Made by a program: the position numbers and the translations under genes. From Thermogemmata fonticola (GTDB taxonomy: Bacteria; Planctomycetota; Planctomycetia; Gemmatales; Gemmataceae): a DNA stretch of 64,000 nt. Of this stretch, positions 54,953 to 64,000 are shown in pieces. Each line of letters starts with the position of its first letter. Positions within the stretch are counted from its first letter, which is position 1. The stretch lies in assembly GCF_013694095.1 (NCBI RefSeq), contig NZ_JACEFB010000002.1:186001-250000 (forward strand). The letters run 5' to 3'. Below the pieces are notes generated by a model, which did not search any database, was not told the origin of the DNA, and saw only the letters and a program-made list of their open reading frames with translations.

Positions 54953-56674
54953 ATGTCGGAAGTAGCGTCTTCCACCGGGTCGGCCGCTTCGGCGGTTCCG
55001 CCCCCCGATTTGACCGGCCGCATCCTCGGCGATTATCGCTTGCTCCGCCGCTTAGGATACGGCGGGATGGGGCAAGTTTATCTGGCCGAGCAATTGTCCC
55101 TCAAGCGAGAAGTGGCCCTGAAACTGATCCGTTCCGACCTTCAGGATACGGAGACGGCCCGAAAGCGTTTCCAAGCCGAAGCGGAGGCCGTCGCCCGTCT
55201 CAATCACCCCAACATCGTGCAGATCTACCAACTGGGGGAATCTGACGGCTTCCGTTTCATGGTGTTAGAGTACGTGGAAGGGCGGAATCTGCGGCACTAT
55301 CTGGAACGGAAAGGCCCGCCGGACTTGGCCATTTGCTTGAGCATCATCCGTCAAGTGGCGCTGGCCTTACAGCGTGCCCACGAGGTGGGGATCGTGCACC
55401 GGGACATTAAGCCAGAAAATATCCTCCTGACGCGGAAAGTGGAGGTGAAGGTGGCGGACTTCGGCTTGTCGCGTTTTTTCGCGCCTGAAGGTCCCGCCCT
55501 GCATCTGACGCAAAGCGGGGTGACTTTGGGCACGCCGCTGTACATGTCCCCGGAGCAAGTCCAGGGCCAACCCGTGGATCACCGTAGCGACATATACTCG
55601 TTTGGCGTCACCTGCTTTCACTTGCTGGCAGGGGAGCCGCCATTTCAGGGGAAGACAGCGTTTGACGTGGCCCTCAAGCATGTGCAAGAGGAGCCACCCC
55701 CCTTGTCTGCCTTCCGGCCTGATTTGCCGCCAGACCTCTGTGCCATGGTGCACAAGATGATGGCTAAAAGGCCGGAGCAGCGGTATCAATCCGTACGCGA
55801 GATTCTGCGGGACTTGAACCGTATCCGGGAACAACTCCACTCTGGAGGCGGGGTTCACAAGGCGGCAGCGGAGATGCATCTGTCATTTTCCGGCTTGCGC
55901 TCCGAAAGTCCCTCTCCGTCGCCCTCGGCTTCACACCAAACGACTGTGCCGTTTCCTGCCCATCCCCCGCTGCACCGCCGGAGCATGTGGTGGTTGGCCC
56001 TGCTTGTGGGCGTGTTGGGTGCCGGCTTCGGGGCTGTGATAGCCTTGGCTGTGCATGCCACTCGTCTACGCCCCGGTTCCAGCGAAGAGGCAGCTCCCCC
56101 CAACGTTAGCAACTCAACTCCCAACGAAGACTTTCGCTATCTGTCCCCCCTCGTTCCCCGGCGAGAGCGGGAACTGCTCGCCATCCTCAATAAGCGCGGC
56201 AGCAAACCGGATGATGTTGTGGCAGCCACGCTGGAACTGGTGCTCCTCTACGTACAGCAAGGACGCTTGCAGGAAGCCGAGGAGCGAATCCAAAATCTGG
56301 AAAGGGAATTCGTCGAACGCCCCTTCCCAAAAGGGGAGAAAAACTCGCCTCTGTTGCGCGCAGTGCAATCGGCTTCCCGACTTGCAAAGGCCGCCTTGCA
56401 GGCGTATAGCCCGGAGGTCGATGCCGCCCAACGCTCCAACGAGATGTTTGTCAAGGCCTTAGAACAGGCCGCCATTCCTCCCAAAAGCCCCAAATTCGAC
56501 CGCCTCGAACGCGGTTTGGCGGCAGTGCAGATGCTCCTGATGCGCTACCCCGACCTGGGGGAACTGTGCCATGCCGCACTGGATCGCAATGCCCAAGCTC
56601 TAGGAGTGACGATCCTCAGCCCGCCCGTGCTGGAACAATTGCGGCAACCACCTCGCCTTGGCCGCAAAGACTGA
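54953..56674 (+). CDS. PknB-type Ser/Thr protein kinase, membrane-anchored
   Basis: A 573-residue kinase. The catalytic domain (about 20-280) has LGYGGMGQVYLAEQLSLKRE, VALKLIRSD, VHRDIKPENILL (RD type), VADFGLSRFF and YMSPEQVQGQPVDHRSDIYS. A transmembrane segment (MWWLALLVGVLGAGFGAVIA, near 345) separates it from an external helical region (about 385-573) that looks TPR-like. This is the classical bacterial kinase layout: cytoplasmic kinase, one membrane segment, external sensor. ATG 54953 is preferred to TTG two codons earlier. A single-FHA protein elsewhere in the window could read its output, but this is not shown. Confidence 0.9.
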   Translation: MSEVASSTGSAASAVPPPDLTGRILGDYRLLRRLGYGGMGQVYLAEQLSLKREVALKLIRSDLQDTETARKRFQAEAEAVARLNHPNIVQIYQLGESDGFRFMVLEYVEGRNLRHYLERKGPPDLAICLSIIRQVALALQRAHEVGIVHRDIKPENILLTRKVEVKVADFGLSRFFAPEGPALHLTQSGVTLGTPLYMSPEQVQGQPVDHRSDIYSFGVTCFHLLAGEPPFQGKTAFDVALKHVQEEPPPLSAFRPDLPPDLCAMVHKMMAKRPEQRYQSVREILRDLNRIREQLHSGGGVHKAAAEMHLSFSGLRSESPSPSPSASHQTTVPFPAHPPLHRRSMWWLALLVGVLGAGFGAVIALAVHATRLRPGSSEEAAPPNVSNSTPNEDFRYLSPLVPRRERELLAILNKRGSKPDDVVAATLELVLLYVQQGRLQEAEERIQNLEREFVERPFPKGEKNSPLLRAVQSASRLAKAALQAYSPEVDAAQRSNEMFVKALEQAAIPPKSPKFDRLERGLAAVQMLLMRYPDLGELCHAALDRNAQALGVTILSPPVLEQLRQPPRLGRKD

Positions 56675-57000
56675 ACCTTCCTCTGCCGGCTTTTTCTGGA
56701 CTCGGTTTCCAGGCCATCGACGGAATCCACTCTGCCGCCCACGATGGAACCGGCTTCGCCGTTGCAGGAGATGAAATCACGTTCGCCACCCTCTTTTGGG
56801 CTTCGCCTGGATTGTTGTTTTGCCAAACGAACTGCCTCGTGCGGACCGAACCACTTTGGGCGGTGCAGCGCGGAACTACATGGGCGTTGAGGCCGTGGAA
56901 AGCAAGGGAAAATCCAACTCAAAAAGGGCCGTTGATCCTGGTGGCGGAAATTTTTTAGTTTTCTTTACTAAATATCCTTTACAAATAGTGGCAGAGATGT
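56675..57000. promoter_or_regulatory. Region before ROK gene with operator-like palindrome
   Basis: A 326-base intergenic region. At 56954-56972 lies TTTAGT, seven bases (TTTCTTT) and ACTAAA, a perfect 6-bp palindrome, 28 bases before the ROK start. ROK repressors such as XylR bind palindromes of the TTAGT...ACTAA type, so this is a likely operator for self-regulation. No exact -35/-10 pair could be placed with confidence, though AT-rich sequence follows the palindrome. The rest of the region holds no gene. Confidence 0.5.
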
Positions 57001-58230
57001 ATGATAGCGGGTATGCGAGGGCAGAATGTAGCCAAATGGGTCAGGCTCAATGGTCGGAGCAAGGCGGAAGCATTGCCACGACCGTCGCTGGTGGGCCGGC
57101 TGAACGAGCGGTTGGTGTTACAGTTGTTGCAGAACCGCGGTCCACTGTCGCGGGCGGAGGTGGTTCGTGCCAGCGGCCTAAGTGCACCGACGGTGTCGAA
57201 GGCGGTGGCGTCGTTGCTGCGTGCGGGGCTGGTGGAAGAGGTGGAAGAAGGGGTCACGGCGGAGTCGAGTCGGGGCCGGCCAGCGGTGAAGGTGCGCCTG
57301 GCGCGTTCGCGGGTCCAAGTTCTGGGTGTAGCGGTGGACGCGGGGCATTGCTGGGTGGCGGCAGCAGGATTGGATGGGACGCTGCGCCAGCCAGTCCGCC
57401 GAGTGGTGACACCGGGGAGCTACGAACAACTTCTGGCTGTGCTTGAGGAAGCAGCACGGGACTTGATGGAGGCCGAGGTGCAGACTTTGGGGTTAGGGAT
57501 GAGTTTGCCGGGACTGGTCGATGATCGGGCCGGGCGGGGGATTTTGTCCCCGAACGTGCCGATGACCAACGGCCACACACCGGCGGCGGACTTGGGGCGC
57601 CGCTTGGGTTTGCCCGCTGTCCTGTTGCAGGAATCCCATGCGTTGTGCCTCGCGGAACGGCATTACGGCTTGGCCCAGCAGGTGGACGATTTCGCCGTGT
57701 TGGATGTGGCCACTGGGGTGGGTCTGGGCGTGATGCTTGGCGGTCGGCTGTTTACCGGGCATAACGGCCTGGCGGGGGAAATTGGCCACATGACGGTCGT
57801 GACGGAGGGGGGGCGGCGCTGCGGCTGCGGCAACAACGGCTGTCTGGAAACGGTAGTCAGCGATACTGCCCTCGCTTGGCAGGCGTCGCAGAAGCTCGGG
57901 CGCCCGGTGGGAGGGGATGAAGTCGTCGAACTGGCCCGCCGTGGCCAAATCGATCTGTCCGCGGAGCTGGACGGTATGGCCAGCTATCTCGCGTTAGCTG
58001 TCGCCGCTGTGATCAACATTTTCAACCCCGCCGCGGTCTTTATTCACACTCCCCTGTTTGACATCGAACCCGACTTGTTGGATCGGGTGATCGCACGGGC
58101 GCAGCAACGGGCCTTACCGCCTTCGTTCCAGCAGTGCCGCATCCTCCGCGCCCAAGGAACGAAATACCAGGGAGCGATTGCTGGGATCATCGAGGCTTTG
58201 ACGGATGCAGTGGCGCCCCGGATAACTTAG
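57001..58230 (+). CDS. ROK-family transcriptional regulator
   Basis: A 409-residue regulator. The N-terminal winged helix (about 30-80) reads LSRAEVVRASGLSAPTVSKA, a clear helix-turn-helix. The ROK part follows with GVAVDAGHCWVAAAGLDGTL, the ATP/sugar site region ATGVGLGVMLGGRLFTGHNG and GEIGHMTVVTEGGRRCGCGN with the zinc-binding GCGNNGCLE and ALAVAAVINIFNPAAVFIH. ROK repressors usually respond to sugars or their phosphates; the kinase activity may or may not be retained. It sits just upstream of the large ThuA-cytochrome protein, suggesting control of a carbohydrate pathway. Two early ATG codons (57001 and 57013) are possible starts. Confidence 0.9.
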   Translation: MIAGMRGQNVAKWVRLNGRSKAEALPRPSLVGRLNERLVLQLLQNRGPLSRAEVVRASGLSAPTVSKAVASLLRAGLVEEVEEGVTAESSRGRPAVKVRLARSRVQVLGVAVDAGHCWVAAAGLDGTLRQPVRRVVTPGSYEQLLAVLEEAARDLMEAEVQTLGLGMSLPGLVDDRAGRGILSPNVPMTNGHTPAADLGRRLGLPAVLLQESHALCLAERHYGLAQQVDDFAVLDVATGVGLGVMLGGRLFTGHNGLAGEIGHMTVVTEGGRRCGCGNNGCLETVVSDTALAWQASQKLGRPVGGDEVVELARRGQIDLSAELDGMASYLALAVAAVINIFNPAAVFIHTPLFDIEPDLLDRVIARAQQRALPPSFQQCRILRAQGTKYQGAIAGIIEALTDAVAPRIT

Positions 58231-58451
58231 CACGGCTTTCGCCGGGCCAAGCGGCACGAAGGGAGAGTGGCCTGCTGCCAACGATTCCTACTGCTGCATG
58301 CTGGCATACCTCCGAGATTCATCCCGGCTGGTTTACTCCAGCGGTGGAGAGTAGGGAAGCATCGAGAAAGATTGACCCTGGCGGCGCAGGAATACTCGGT
58401 TGAATCCCTGACTCACCACGATCCATGAGTCACTACGGGAGGGAAGCGCTC

Positions 58452-61400
58452 ATGCGTTGGCTCAGCTCGCTGATCCTATTAGGAACAGTGGCCACGCTGA
58501 CTGTGGTATCGCAATCAGTTCTTCGGCAGCCTGCCGATTCTAACCGGCCCTCAGTTGCCCCGGCTTCGGCCCCTCCTTTGCGGCTGTTGTTCCTGGGCGA
58601 CGACGCCGGACATCAACCCCGCACACGCTACCAAATCATTCGTCCTGTGTTGGCGGCGCGCGGTATTCATGTGGATTATGCGGATAGCCTGGAGGTGCTG
58701 CGTCCGGAGACCCTTTCCCGCTACGATGGTTTGATCATCTATGCCAATCATCCTCGCATTGCTCCGGAACAAGAGAAGGCGCTAGTGGAGTATGTGGCTT
58801 CCGGGAAAGGGTTTATTCCCATCCATTGCGCTAGTTACTGCTTCTTGAATTCCCCGCGGTATGTCGCCTTGGTGGGGGCGCAATTCCGTAGTCATGGCAG
58901 CGGAGTATTCCGCCCGCGAGTGGTTCGCCCTGATCATCCTATCATGCAGGGGTATGAGCCATTTAGCAGTTGGGATGAGACGTATGTGCATACCCGGCAC
59001 AACGAGCAGGGACGGACGGTGTTGGAGGTCCGCACGGATGGCGACATGCAAGAGCCGTGGACTTGGGTGCGCCATGAGGGCAAGGGTCGGGTGTTCTACA
59101 CCGCTTGGGGGCATGATCAGCGGACCTGGAGCCATCCTGGCTTCCACAACCTGCTGGAGCGAGGGATTCGCTGGGCGTGCGGACAGGATCCCGCCATCGC
59201 AGGAGCATATCGAGACAAGCCGGAGATGACGAAGCTGCCAACGGGACCTGAACCGTTCGAATATGTGGCGGCAAAAATCCCGTTCTATCCGCCGTCGAAG
59301 GTGTGGGGAAAGCAGGCGGAGCCGCTCAACAAGATGCAGAAGCCACTGCCGACTGCCGTGAGCCTGCAACGGATGGTGACTCCGGTCGGTTTCGCCGTTC
59401 GTCCTTTTGTGACGGAGGAGCAGTTGGGCGGCAAGCCGCTAGCCATGACCTGGGATGAACGAGGCCGGCTATTCGTGGCGATCACCTTCGACTACCCGAA
59501 CGAACTCCAGCCGCCGGGTCAGGGCCGGGACCGCATCGTGATGTGTGAGGATACCGATGGGGACGGCCAGGCCGATCGCGTCACTACGTTTGCCGACCGC
59601 CTCAGTATTCCCACCAGTCTGTTGCCCTACCGCGGCGGGCTGATCGTGCATCAACCCCCGCAGACTCTGTTTCTCAAGGATACTGATGGGGATGGCCGAG
59701 CTGACCGGCGGGAAGTTCTGCTCAGTGGCTGGGGCACCTACGATACACACGCCGGTCCCAGCAACCTGCGTTATGGCTTCGACAACTGGATTTACGGCGC
59801 CGTGGGATACGCCGGTTTCCGCGGTACGGTGGCCGGACAACGCCACGCCTTCGGCCAGGGCTTCTATCGCTTCCGCATCGAAGCGACCGGCACAGGGGCG
59901 GACGAACGGCTGACCGTCACGGCTCTGGAGTTCCTCCGCAGCACAAGCAACAACACCTGGGGTTTGAACTTTGATGAATGGGGCCGGCTCTTCGGCAGTA
60001 CGGCCAATGGCTGCCCGATCGTCCACATGCCGATTGCCAATCGCTACTACGAGAAGGTACGCGGGTTATCTCCAACGGTGTTGGCGAATATCGCTCCCGA
60101 TAACCACTTCGAGCCGATCACGAGCAAAGTCCGGCAGGTGGACTGGCATGGTGGGTTCACTGCCGCTTCGCATATCGCCCTCTATACAGCGCGAAGTTAT
60201 CCGCCGGAGTATTGGAACCGAGCAGCCTTCGTCTCGGATCCAACGGGCCATCTGACCGCCGCCTTCCTGCTCCAAGATCGGGGAGCAACGGTGCGGGCGC
60301 GCTACGGCTGGAATCTGCTGGCGAGTGATGACGAATGGTGCGCACCGATCGATGCTCAAGTCGGGCCGGATGGCCATGTCTGGATCATCGACTGGTACAA
60401 CTACATTGTGCAACACAATCCGACACCCGCGGGGTATCGGACCGGTCGGGGGAACGCCTACGAGACGGATCTACGGGACAAAAAACACGGGCGGATTTAC
60501 CGGGTCGTGTACACGGCAGCTCCCATCGAGCCACGCCCCGATTTGGCCGCTGCCAACCCCCGCGCCTGGATAGCGGCCTTAGATCATCCCAATCTGACCT
60601 GGCGCTTGCATGCCCAGCGCCTTCTAGTAGAGCGCGGCCAAACGGATGTGGTAGAACCTTTGCTCGCCTGTCTTTCCCGTGAGGGTTTCGCCCCGCTGCA
60701 CGCCTTGTGGACCCTGCACGGATTGGGCCGGCTCGATGGTCAGGATCAGCGAGCGGCGGAAGCGGTGCTAGCCGCCCTCCGCCATCCACAGGTTGCAGTC
60801 CGAGCGGCCGCCTGGCAGGTGATCCCGCGCCAAAATGCTCTGCTGGCACGCTTAGCCGATGCTTGGCGGCAGGAGGGTTACCCCTACGTGCAGCTCTCGG
60901 CCTTGTTGGCGCTGAGTGAATTTCCACCGCATCCGGAGGCTGCCCGGCTCTTGATTCAAGCCTGCCGGAACTGGTCTTTTCTGGATGACGAATTGCAAAC
61001 AGCGCTGACCATAGCTTCCGCCGTACATGCGTCCCATCTGTTGGCCCAACTCGCGGACTTGCCCGATCGTTCGGAGACGCAGGCGATGGTAGAGCGGGTC
61101 GCCCGGCACTTGGCTAGCCAGCGGGAAAGTACTGCTTTGGGAGCTATTCTCCAGTCCGCATCCCAAGCGTCCCCCGCACTGACTGAGCGTCTGCTGGCTG
61201 GTTTGGCCGCTGGTTGGCCGGCGACTCAGCGCTTGGACTCAACGGAAGGAGTAGCCAAAGCCATCCCCGCACTGCTACCTCGCCTTTCTGCCCAGGGACG
61301 TGCCCGCTTGCTCAAACTCGCGTCAGCTTGGGGTGTGAGCGGATTGGAGAAGCAGTTGCAGGACTTGGCCGCCTCTGCCCGTCAAGTCTTAGCTGACGCT

Positions 61401-62840
61401 CAACGTTCGAATGCGGAGCGGGCCGCTGCCGCTCGCCTGCTCATCGAGTTCCAGCCGCAGGAAAATGCCGCAGTTGAGGCGGTGTTGGCCGCCTTCACTC
61501 CTACGATTCCTCCTCCATTGGCTGAAGAGCTGTTAGATGCCCTGCGGGCGTCCCAAGCACCCGCTCTAGGACCGGCCCTGGTCAAGGTGCTCAAACAACT
61601 GCCGCCGGCGAGCCGTGACCGTGCCCTGGCTTTGATCGTGGAACGCCCCGATGCCGTTCGTGCTTTGCTGGATGCGATCGAAAAAGGCGAGGCCCGCTTC
61701 GACTGGCTGGCCTTGGATCAGCGCGTCAGTCTGGCGGCACATCCGGATAAGACCATCGCCGCCCGCGCCCGCAAGTTGCTCGACCTCGGCGGAGGATTGC
61801 CCAACCCGGACCGGCAGAAAGTCATCGAGGACCTCAAGCCGATCGTGTTGGCGAAAAACGGCGATGCCGCTCAGGGGAAAAAAGTCTTCACCCAACATTG
61901 TAGCAAATGCCATCAGCACTCCGGGGAAGGAACGGCCATCGGGCCGGACTTGACCGGCTTCGCCGTCCATCCCAAGGAGGAAATCCTCATCCACATCCTG
62001 GACCCCTCCCGCAGTGTGGAAGGCAACTTCAAGGCCTGGCGAGTCCAAACAACGGATGAACGAACCTTGCTGGGCATCATCGGTGCGCAAACGGCGACCA
62101 CCCTGGAGCTGATCGACGGGGAAGCCCGGCGCCATGTGTTGCCCAAGGATGAGATCGCGTCTCTGGTTGAAACCGATAAATCCCTGATGCCGGAAGGGTT
62201 TGAAAAGGTCATGAGCACCCAGGAACTGATCGACCTGCTGGAGTTCCTGACCCTCAAGGGGAAATATGTGCCGTTGCCTTTAGATCGTGTAGCTACCGTC
62301 GTTAGCACCAAAGATATGTTCTTTGATCGGGGAGGAACGGCGGAACGCCTCATCTTCCCGGATTGGAAACCGAAGGTGTTTGAGGGCGTTCCCTTCGTGC
62401 TCGTCGATCCTCAGAAGGATACGGTGAAGAATGTCGTCATGCTCTATGGGCCGCAGGGAGTTGTTCCTCCTCAGATGCCCCGGCGTGTCACTTTGCCCTA
62501 CTCTGGCAAAGCGAAGGCGATCCATCTGCTCAGCGGGATCGGCGGTTGGGCAGCGCAGAGGCCCATGCCCAACGGCACAGTCAGCCTGATTGTCCGCCTG
62601 CACTATGCCGACGGCAGCACGGAGGACCACGAGTTGCGCAACGGGGTGCATTTTGCGGATTACATCGGCCGGTTTGATGTGCCGGGGTCCAAGTTCGCCT
62701 TTGCCCTCCGCAATCAACAGGTGCGTTACCTGACCATCCCGGTGAAGCGTCCAGACGCCATCCTGCAATCCATCGAGTTCATCAAAGGTCCGGATCGGAC
62801 TGCCCCGATTGTCGTAGCAGTGACGGTGGAGACACCGTAA
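58452..62840 (+). CDS. Giant ThuA-dehydrogenase-HEAT-cytochrome c fusion
   Basis: A 1462-residue exported protein (signal peptide MRWLSSLILLGTVATLTVVS; ATG 58452 with GGAGGG upstream, in frame with an earlier ATG). Domains in order: a ThuA-like domain (about 45-260; LRLLFLGDDAGHQPRTRYQI and KGRVFYTAWGHDQRTWSHPG), a dehydrogenase-type beta propeller (about 300-650; LAMTWDERGRLFVAITFDYP and DAQVGPDGHVWIIDWYNYIV), HEAT-like repeats (about 660-1110) and a cytochrome c with FTQHCSKCHQHSG (CxxCH near 1150). A further beta-rich domain ends the protein (about 1250-1462). It is probably a periplasmic oxidising enzyme complex in one chain. It follows the ROK gene on the same strand. Confidence 0.88.
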   Translation: MRWLSSLILLGTVATLTVVSQSVLRQPADSNRPSVAPASAPPLRLLFLGDDAGHQPRTRYQIIRPVLAARGIHVDYADSLEVLRPETLSRYDGLIIYANHPRIAPEQEKALVEYVASGKGFIPIHCASYCFLNSPRYVALVGAQFRSHGSGVFRPRVVRPDHPIMQGYEPFSSWDETYVHTRHNEQGRTVLEVRTDGDMQEPWTWVRHEGKGRVFYTAWGHDQRTWSHPGFHNLLERGIRWACGQDPAIAGAYRDKPEMTKLPTGPEPFEYVAAKIPFYPPSKVWGKQAEPLNKMQKPLPTAVSLQRMVTPVGFAVRPFVTEEQLGGKPLAMTWDERGRLFVAITFDYPNELQPPGQGRDRIVMCEDTDGDGQADRVTTFADRLSIPTSLLPYRGGLIVHQPPQTLFLKDTDGDGRADRREVLLSGWGTYDTHAGPSNLRYGFDNWIYGAVGYAGFRGTVAGQRHAFGQGFYRFRIEATGTGADERLTVTALEFLRSTSNNTWGLNFDEWGRLFGSTANGCPIVHMPIANRYYEKVRGLSPTVLANIAPDNHFEPITSKVRQVDWHGGFTAASHIALYTARSYPPEYWNRAAFVSDPTGHLTAAFLLQDRGATVRARYGWNLLASDDEWCAPIDAQVGPDGHVWIIDWYNYIVQHNPTPAGYRTGRGNAYETDLRDKKHGRIYRVVYTAAPIEPRPDLAAANPRAWIAALDHPNLTWRLHAQRLLVERGQTDVVEPLLACLSREGFAPLHALWTLHGLGRLDGQDQRAAEAVLAALRHPQVAVRAAAWQVIPRQNALLARLADAWRQEGYPYVQLSALLALSEFPPHPEAARLLIQACRNWSFLDDELQTALTIASAVHASHLLAQLADLPDRSETQAMVERVARHLASQRESTALGAILQSASQASPALTERLLAGLAAGWPATQRLDSTEGVAKAIPALLPRLSAQGRARLLKLASAWGVSGLEKQLQDLAASARQVLADAQRSNAERAAAARLLIEFQPQENAAVEAVLAAFTPTIPPPLAEELLDALRASQAPALGPALVKVLKQLPPASRDRALALIVERPDAVRALLDAIEKGEARFDWLALDQRVSLAAHPDKTIAARARKLLDLGGGLPNPDRQKVIEDLKPIVLAKNGDAAQGKKVFTQHCSKCHQHSGEGTAIGPDLTGFAVHPKEEILIHILDPSRSVEGNFKAWRVQTTDERTLLGIIGAQTATTLELIDGEARRHVLPKDEIASLVETDKSLMPEGFEKVMSTQELIDLLEFLTLKGKYVPLPLDRVATVVSTKDMFFDRGGTAERLIFPDWKPKVFEGVPFVLVDPQKDTVKNVVMLYGPQGVVPPQMPRRVTLPYSGKAKAIHLLSGIGGWAAQRPMPNGTVSLIVRLHYADGSTEDHELRNGVHFADYIGRFDVPGSKFAFALRNQQVRYLTIPVKRPDAILQSIEFIKGPDRTAPIVVAVTVETP

Positions 62841-63023
62841 GATTAAGGAGGAATCTCGAAGATAGAGTAGCCCGCCCCCCTGGAGCCAATGCTGCCGGCT
62901 CCGTGACCAACCGAGGGAAAGCTGTGCGGGAATGCAGCCCACCAGGCTGTCCTGAGCATTCCGGCCTGTACTGCCAGCGTCCAGATTACCCGTATCCGTC
63001 CTCCTAATGGGAGGTTCCGATCA

Positions 63024-64000
63024 ATGTCCAAATTGCTGCACTGCATCACCGGGGTAAATCGAGTGACTTTAGGGCGTGCGACCCTGCTGTTCGCCCTGAT
63101 GGCGGGGATGCTCGTACTGGTGGGACAGGAATTCGCTCGGCTCCAGGCCCAAGGCAGTGACAAGGCAGCGGCATTTTCTCCCCAACAGGTTGCTTTCTTC
63201 GAGAAGCAGGTTCAACCGCTGTTACGGCAGCACTGCTGGAAATGCCACGGGGATGATCCCGGCAAGCTCCGCGGAGGACTGGACCTGCGGACGCGCCATG
63301 CTATCCTGCAAGGAGGCGATAGCGGCCCTGCCGTCGATCTGCGTCAGCCGGACAAAAGTCTTTTGCTCCAAGCGGTGCACTACAAAGATGAGCACATCCG
63401 TATGCCGCCGAAGGGGAAACTCTCGGAGGCAGAGATCGCCATCTTGGAAAAGTGGGTCAAGGACGGGTTGCCGGTGCCCGCGGATCGCTTGGGAGGCGGG
63501 GTGGCGCGTTCGCCAGGAGGACATGACGCCGAGGAGGCGAAAAAGTACTGGGCTTATCAGCCGGTGCGTCGTCCGGCCATTCCCGCCGTTCGTAACACCT
63601 CCTGGGTGCGCACCCCCATTGACGCATTCATCCTGGCCCGCTTGGAGGAACGCGGCCTGCATCCAGTCGCACCCGCCGATAAAGTGACCCTCATCCGCCG
63701 CGCCTACTTTGACCTGCTCGGTTTGCCCCCCACGCCGGAACAGATCGACGCCTTCGTGCAAGATACTTCCCCCCAAGCGTGGGAAAAATTGATCGACCAA
63801 TTGCTTGCCAGTCCTCATTACGGGGAAAAGTGGGGCCGCCACTGGCTTGATGTCGTCCGCTATGCCGAAACCAACGGCTTCGAGCGAGACGGCCCCAAAC
63901 CCTTCGTCTGGAGATACCGCGACTACGTCATCCGCTCCTTCAACGATGATAAACCCTACGACCGCTTCATTCTCGAACAACTGGCTGGGGATGAATTGCC
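63024..64000 (+). CDS. PSCyt1/DUF1549-type cytochrome protein (cut at window end)
   Basis: The first 325 codons of a longer protein. A signal segment ([19 protein letters not shown]) is followed by a planctomycete cytochrome domain with [13 protein letters not shown] (CxxCH, near residue 73) and the characteristic [20 protein letters not shown]. The DUF1549 region begins with [20 protein letters not shown] and includes [19 protein letters not shown] and [14 protein letters not shown], with a DUF1553 part expected beyond the window. GGGAGG precedes the ATG. Such proteins often pair with DUF1501 proteins and with sugar-breakdown genes. Confidence 0.9.
   Translation, partial: MSKLLHCITGVNRVTLGRATLLFALMAGMLVLVGQEFARLQAQGSDKAAAFSPQQVAFFEKQVQPLLRQHCWKCHGDDPGKLRGGLDLRTRHAILQGGDSGPAVDLRQPDKSLLLQAVHYKDEHIRMPPKGKLSEAEIAILEKWVKDGLPVPADRLGGGVARSPGGHDAEEAKKYWAYQPVRRPAIPAVRNTSWVRTPIDAFILARLEERGLHPVAPADKVTLIRRAYFDLLGLPPTPEQIDAFVQDTSPQAWEKLIDQLLASPHYGEKWGRHWLDVVRYAETNGFERDGPKPFVWRYRDYVIRSFNDDKPYDRFILEQLAGDEL

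Noticed and set aside
1-64000. tRNA, rRNA, tmRNA or CRISPR array
   Set aside because: No cloverleaf, rRNA core sequence or regularly spaced repeat-spacer pattern was recognised while reading; short repeats found are only two-copy tandems.

Overview
This window reads as chromosomal DNA from a planctomycete, most likely of the Gemmata group. The evidence is the gene content: cytochrome c fusions typical of planctomycetes (beta-propeller dehydrogenase + HEAT + CxxCH, and a PSCyt1/DUF1549 protein at the right edge), a BBP7-type outer-membrane protein, an N-terminal LEDR..PA surface-protein motif, a PEP-CTERM protein, Ser/Thr kinases with an FHA partner, a ROK regulator and ThuA-like proteins. No rRNA or tRNA gene and no CRISPR array was seen.

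Layout. 1-5.3 kb: a PilM-like ATPase fused to a PilN-like part, followed by a large membrane-anchored protein (type IV pilus/secretion-like pair, minus strand). 6.1-7.0 kb: undecaprenyl-diphosphatase. 7.0-10.2 kb: a decayed series of Rhs-type toxin tips and immunity genes on the minus strand, with many frameshifts and stops and almost no Rhs core. 10.8-13.6 kb: two small secreted proteins, an FHA protein and a short-chain dehydrogenase. 13.7-17.8 kb: surface-glycan genes (sulfotransferase, glycosyltransferase, tandem LPS-kinase-like protein). 18-25 kb: cell-envelope genes (gluzincin lipoprotein, PEP-CTERM protein, BBP7 protein, diacylglycerol kinase, LptD-like protein). 25.3-32.2 kb: minus-strand block with a metallophosphoesterase, two CBS proteins flanking the 2-oxoacid:ferredoxin oxidoreductase subunits, and HemW. 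33.2-35.4 kb: Nudix hydrolase, atypical kinase, arsenate reductase.

35.7-44.4 kb is the most interesting intact region. It holds, on the minus strand, a HemN-like radical SAM protein, a GcvH-like lipoyl carrier with no glycine-cleavage partners, a long ferredoxin-like Fe-S protein, a class II terpene (squalene-hopene) cyclase-like protein and a DUF116-polyprenyl diphosphate synthase fusion; a plus-strand ThuA-like gene lies between the last two. I infer a possible redox-dependent isoprenoid-lipid pathway; the sequence does not prove it.

44.9-54.6 kb: Gfo/Idh/MocA oxidoreductase, membrane-anchored nitrilase-family protein, small surface protein with a clear terminator, a multi-pass membrane protein, a PVC-type cytochrome dehydrogenase and a leucine-rich-repeat protein. 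54.9-64 kb: a PknB-type kinase, a ROK repressor with a palindromic operator in front of it, a giant ThuA-dehydrogenase-HEAT-cytochrome protein and a partial PSCyt1/DUF1549 protein cut by the window end; together these look like a regulated carbohydrate-use locus.
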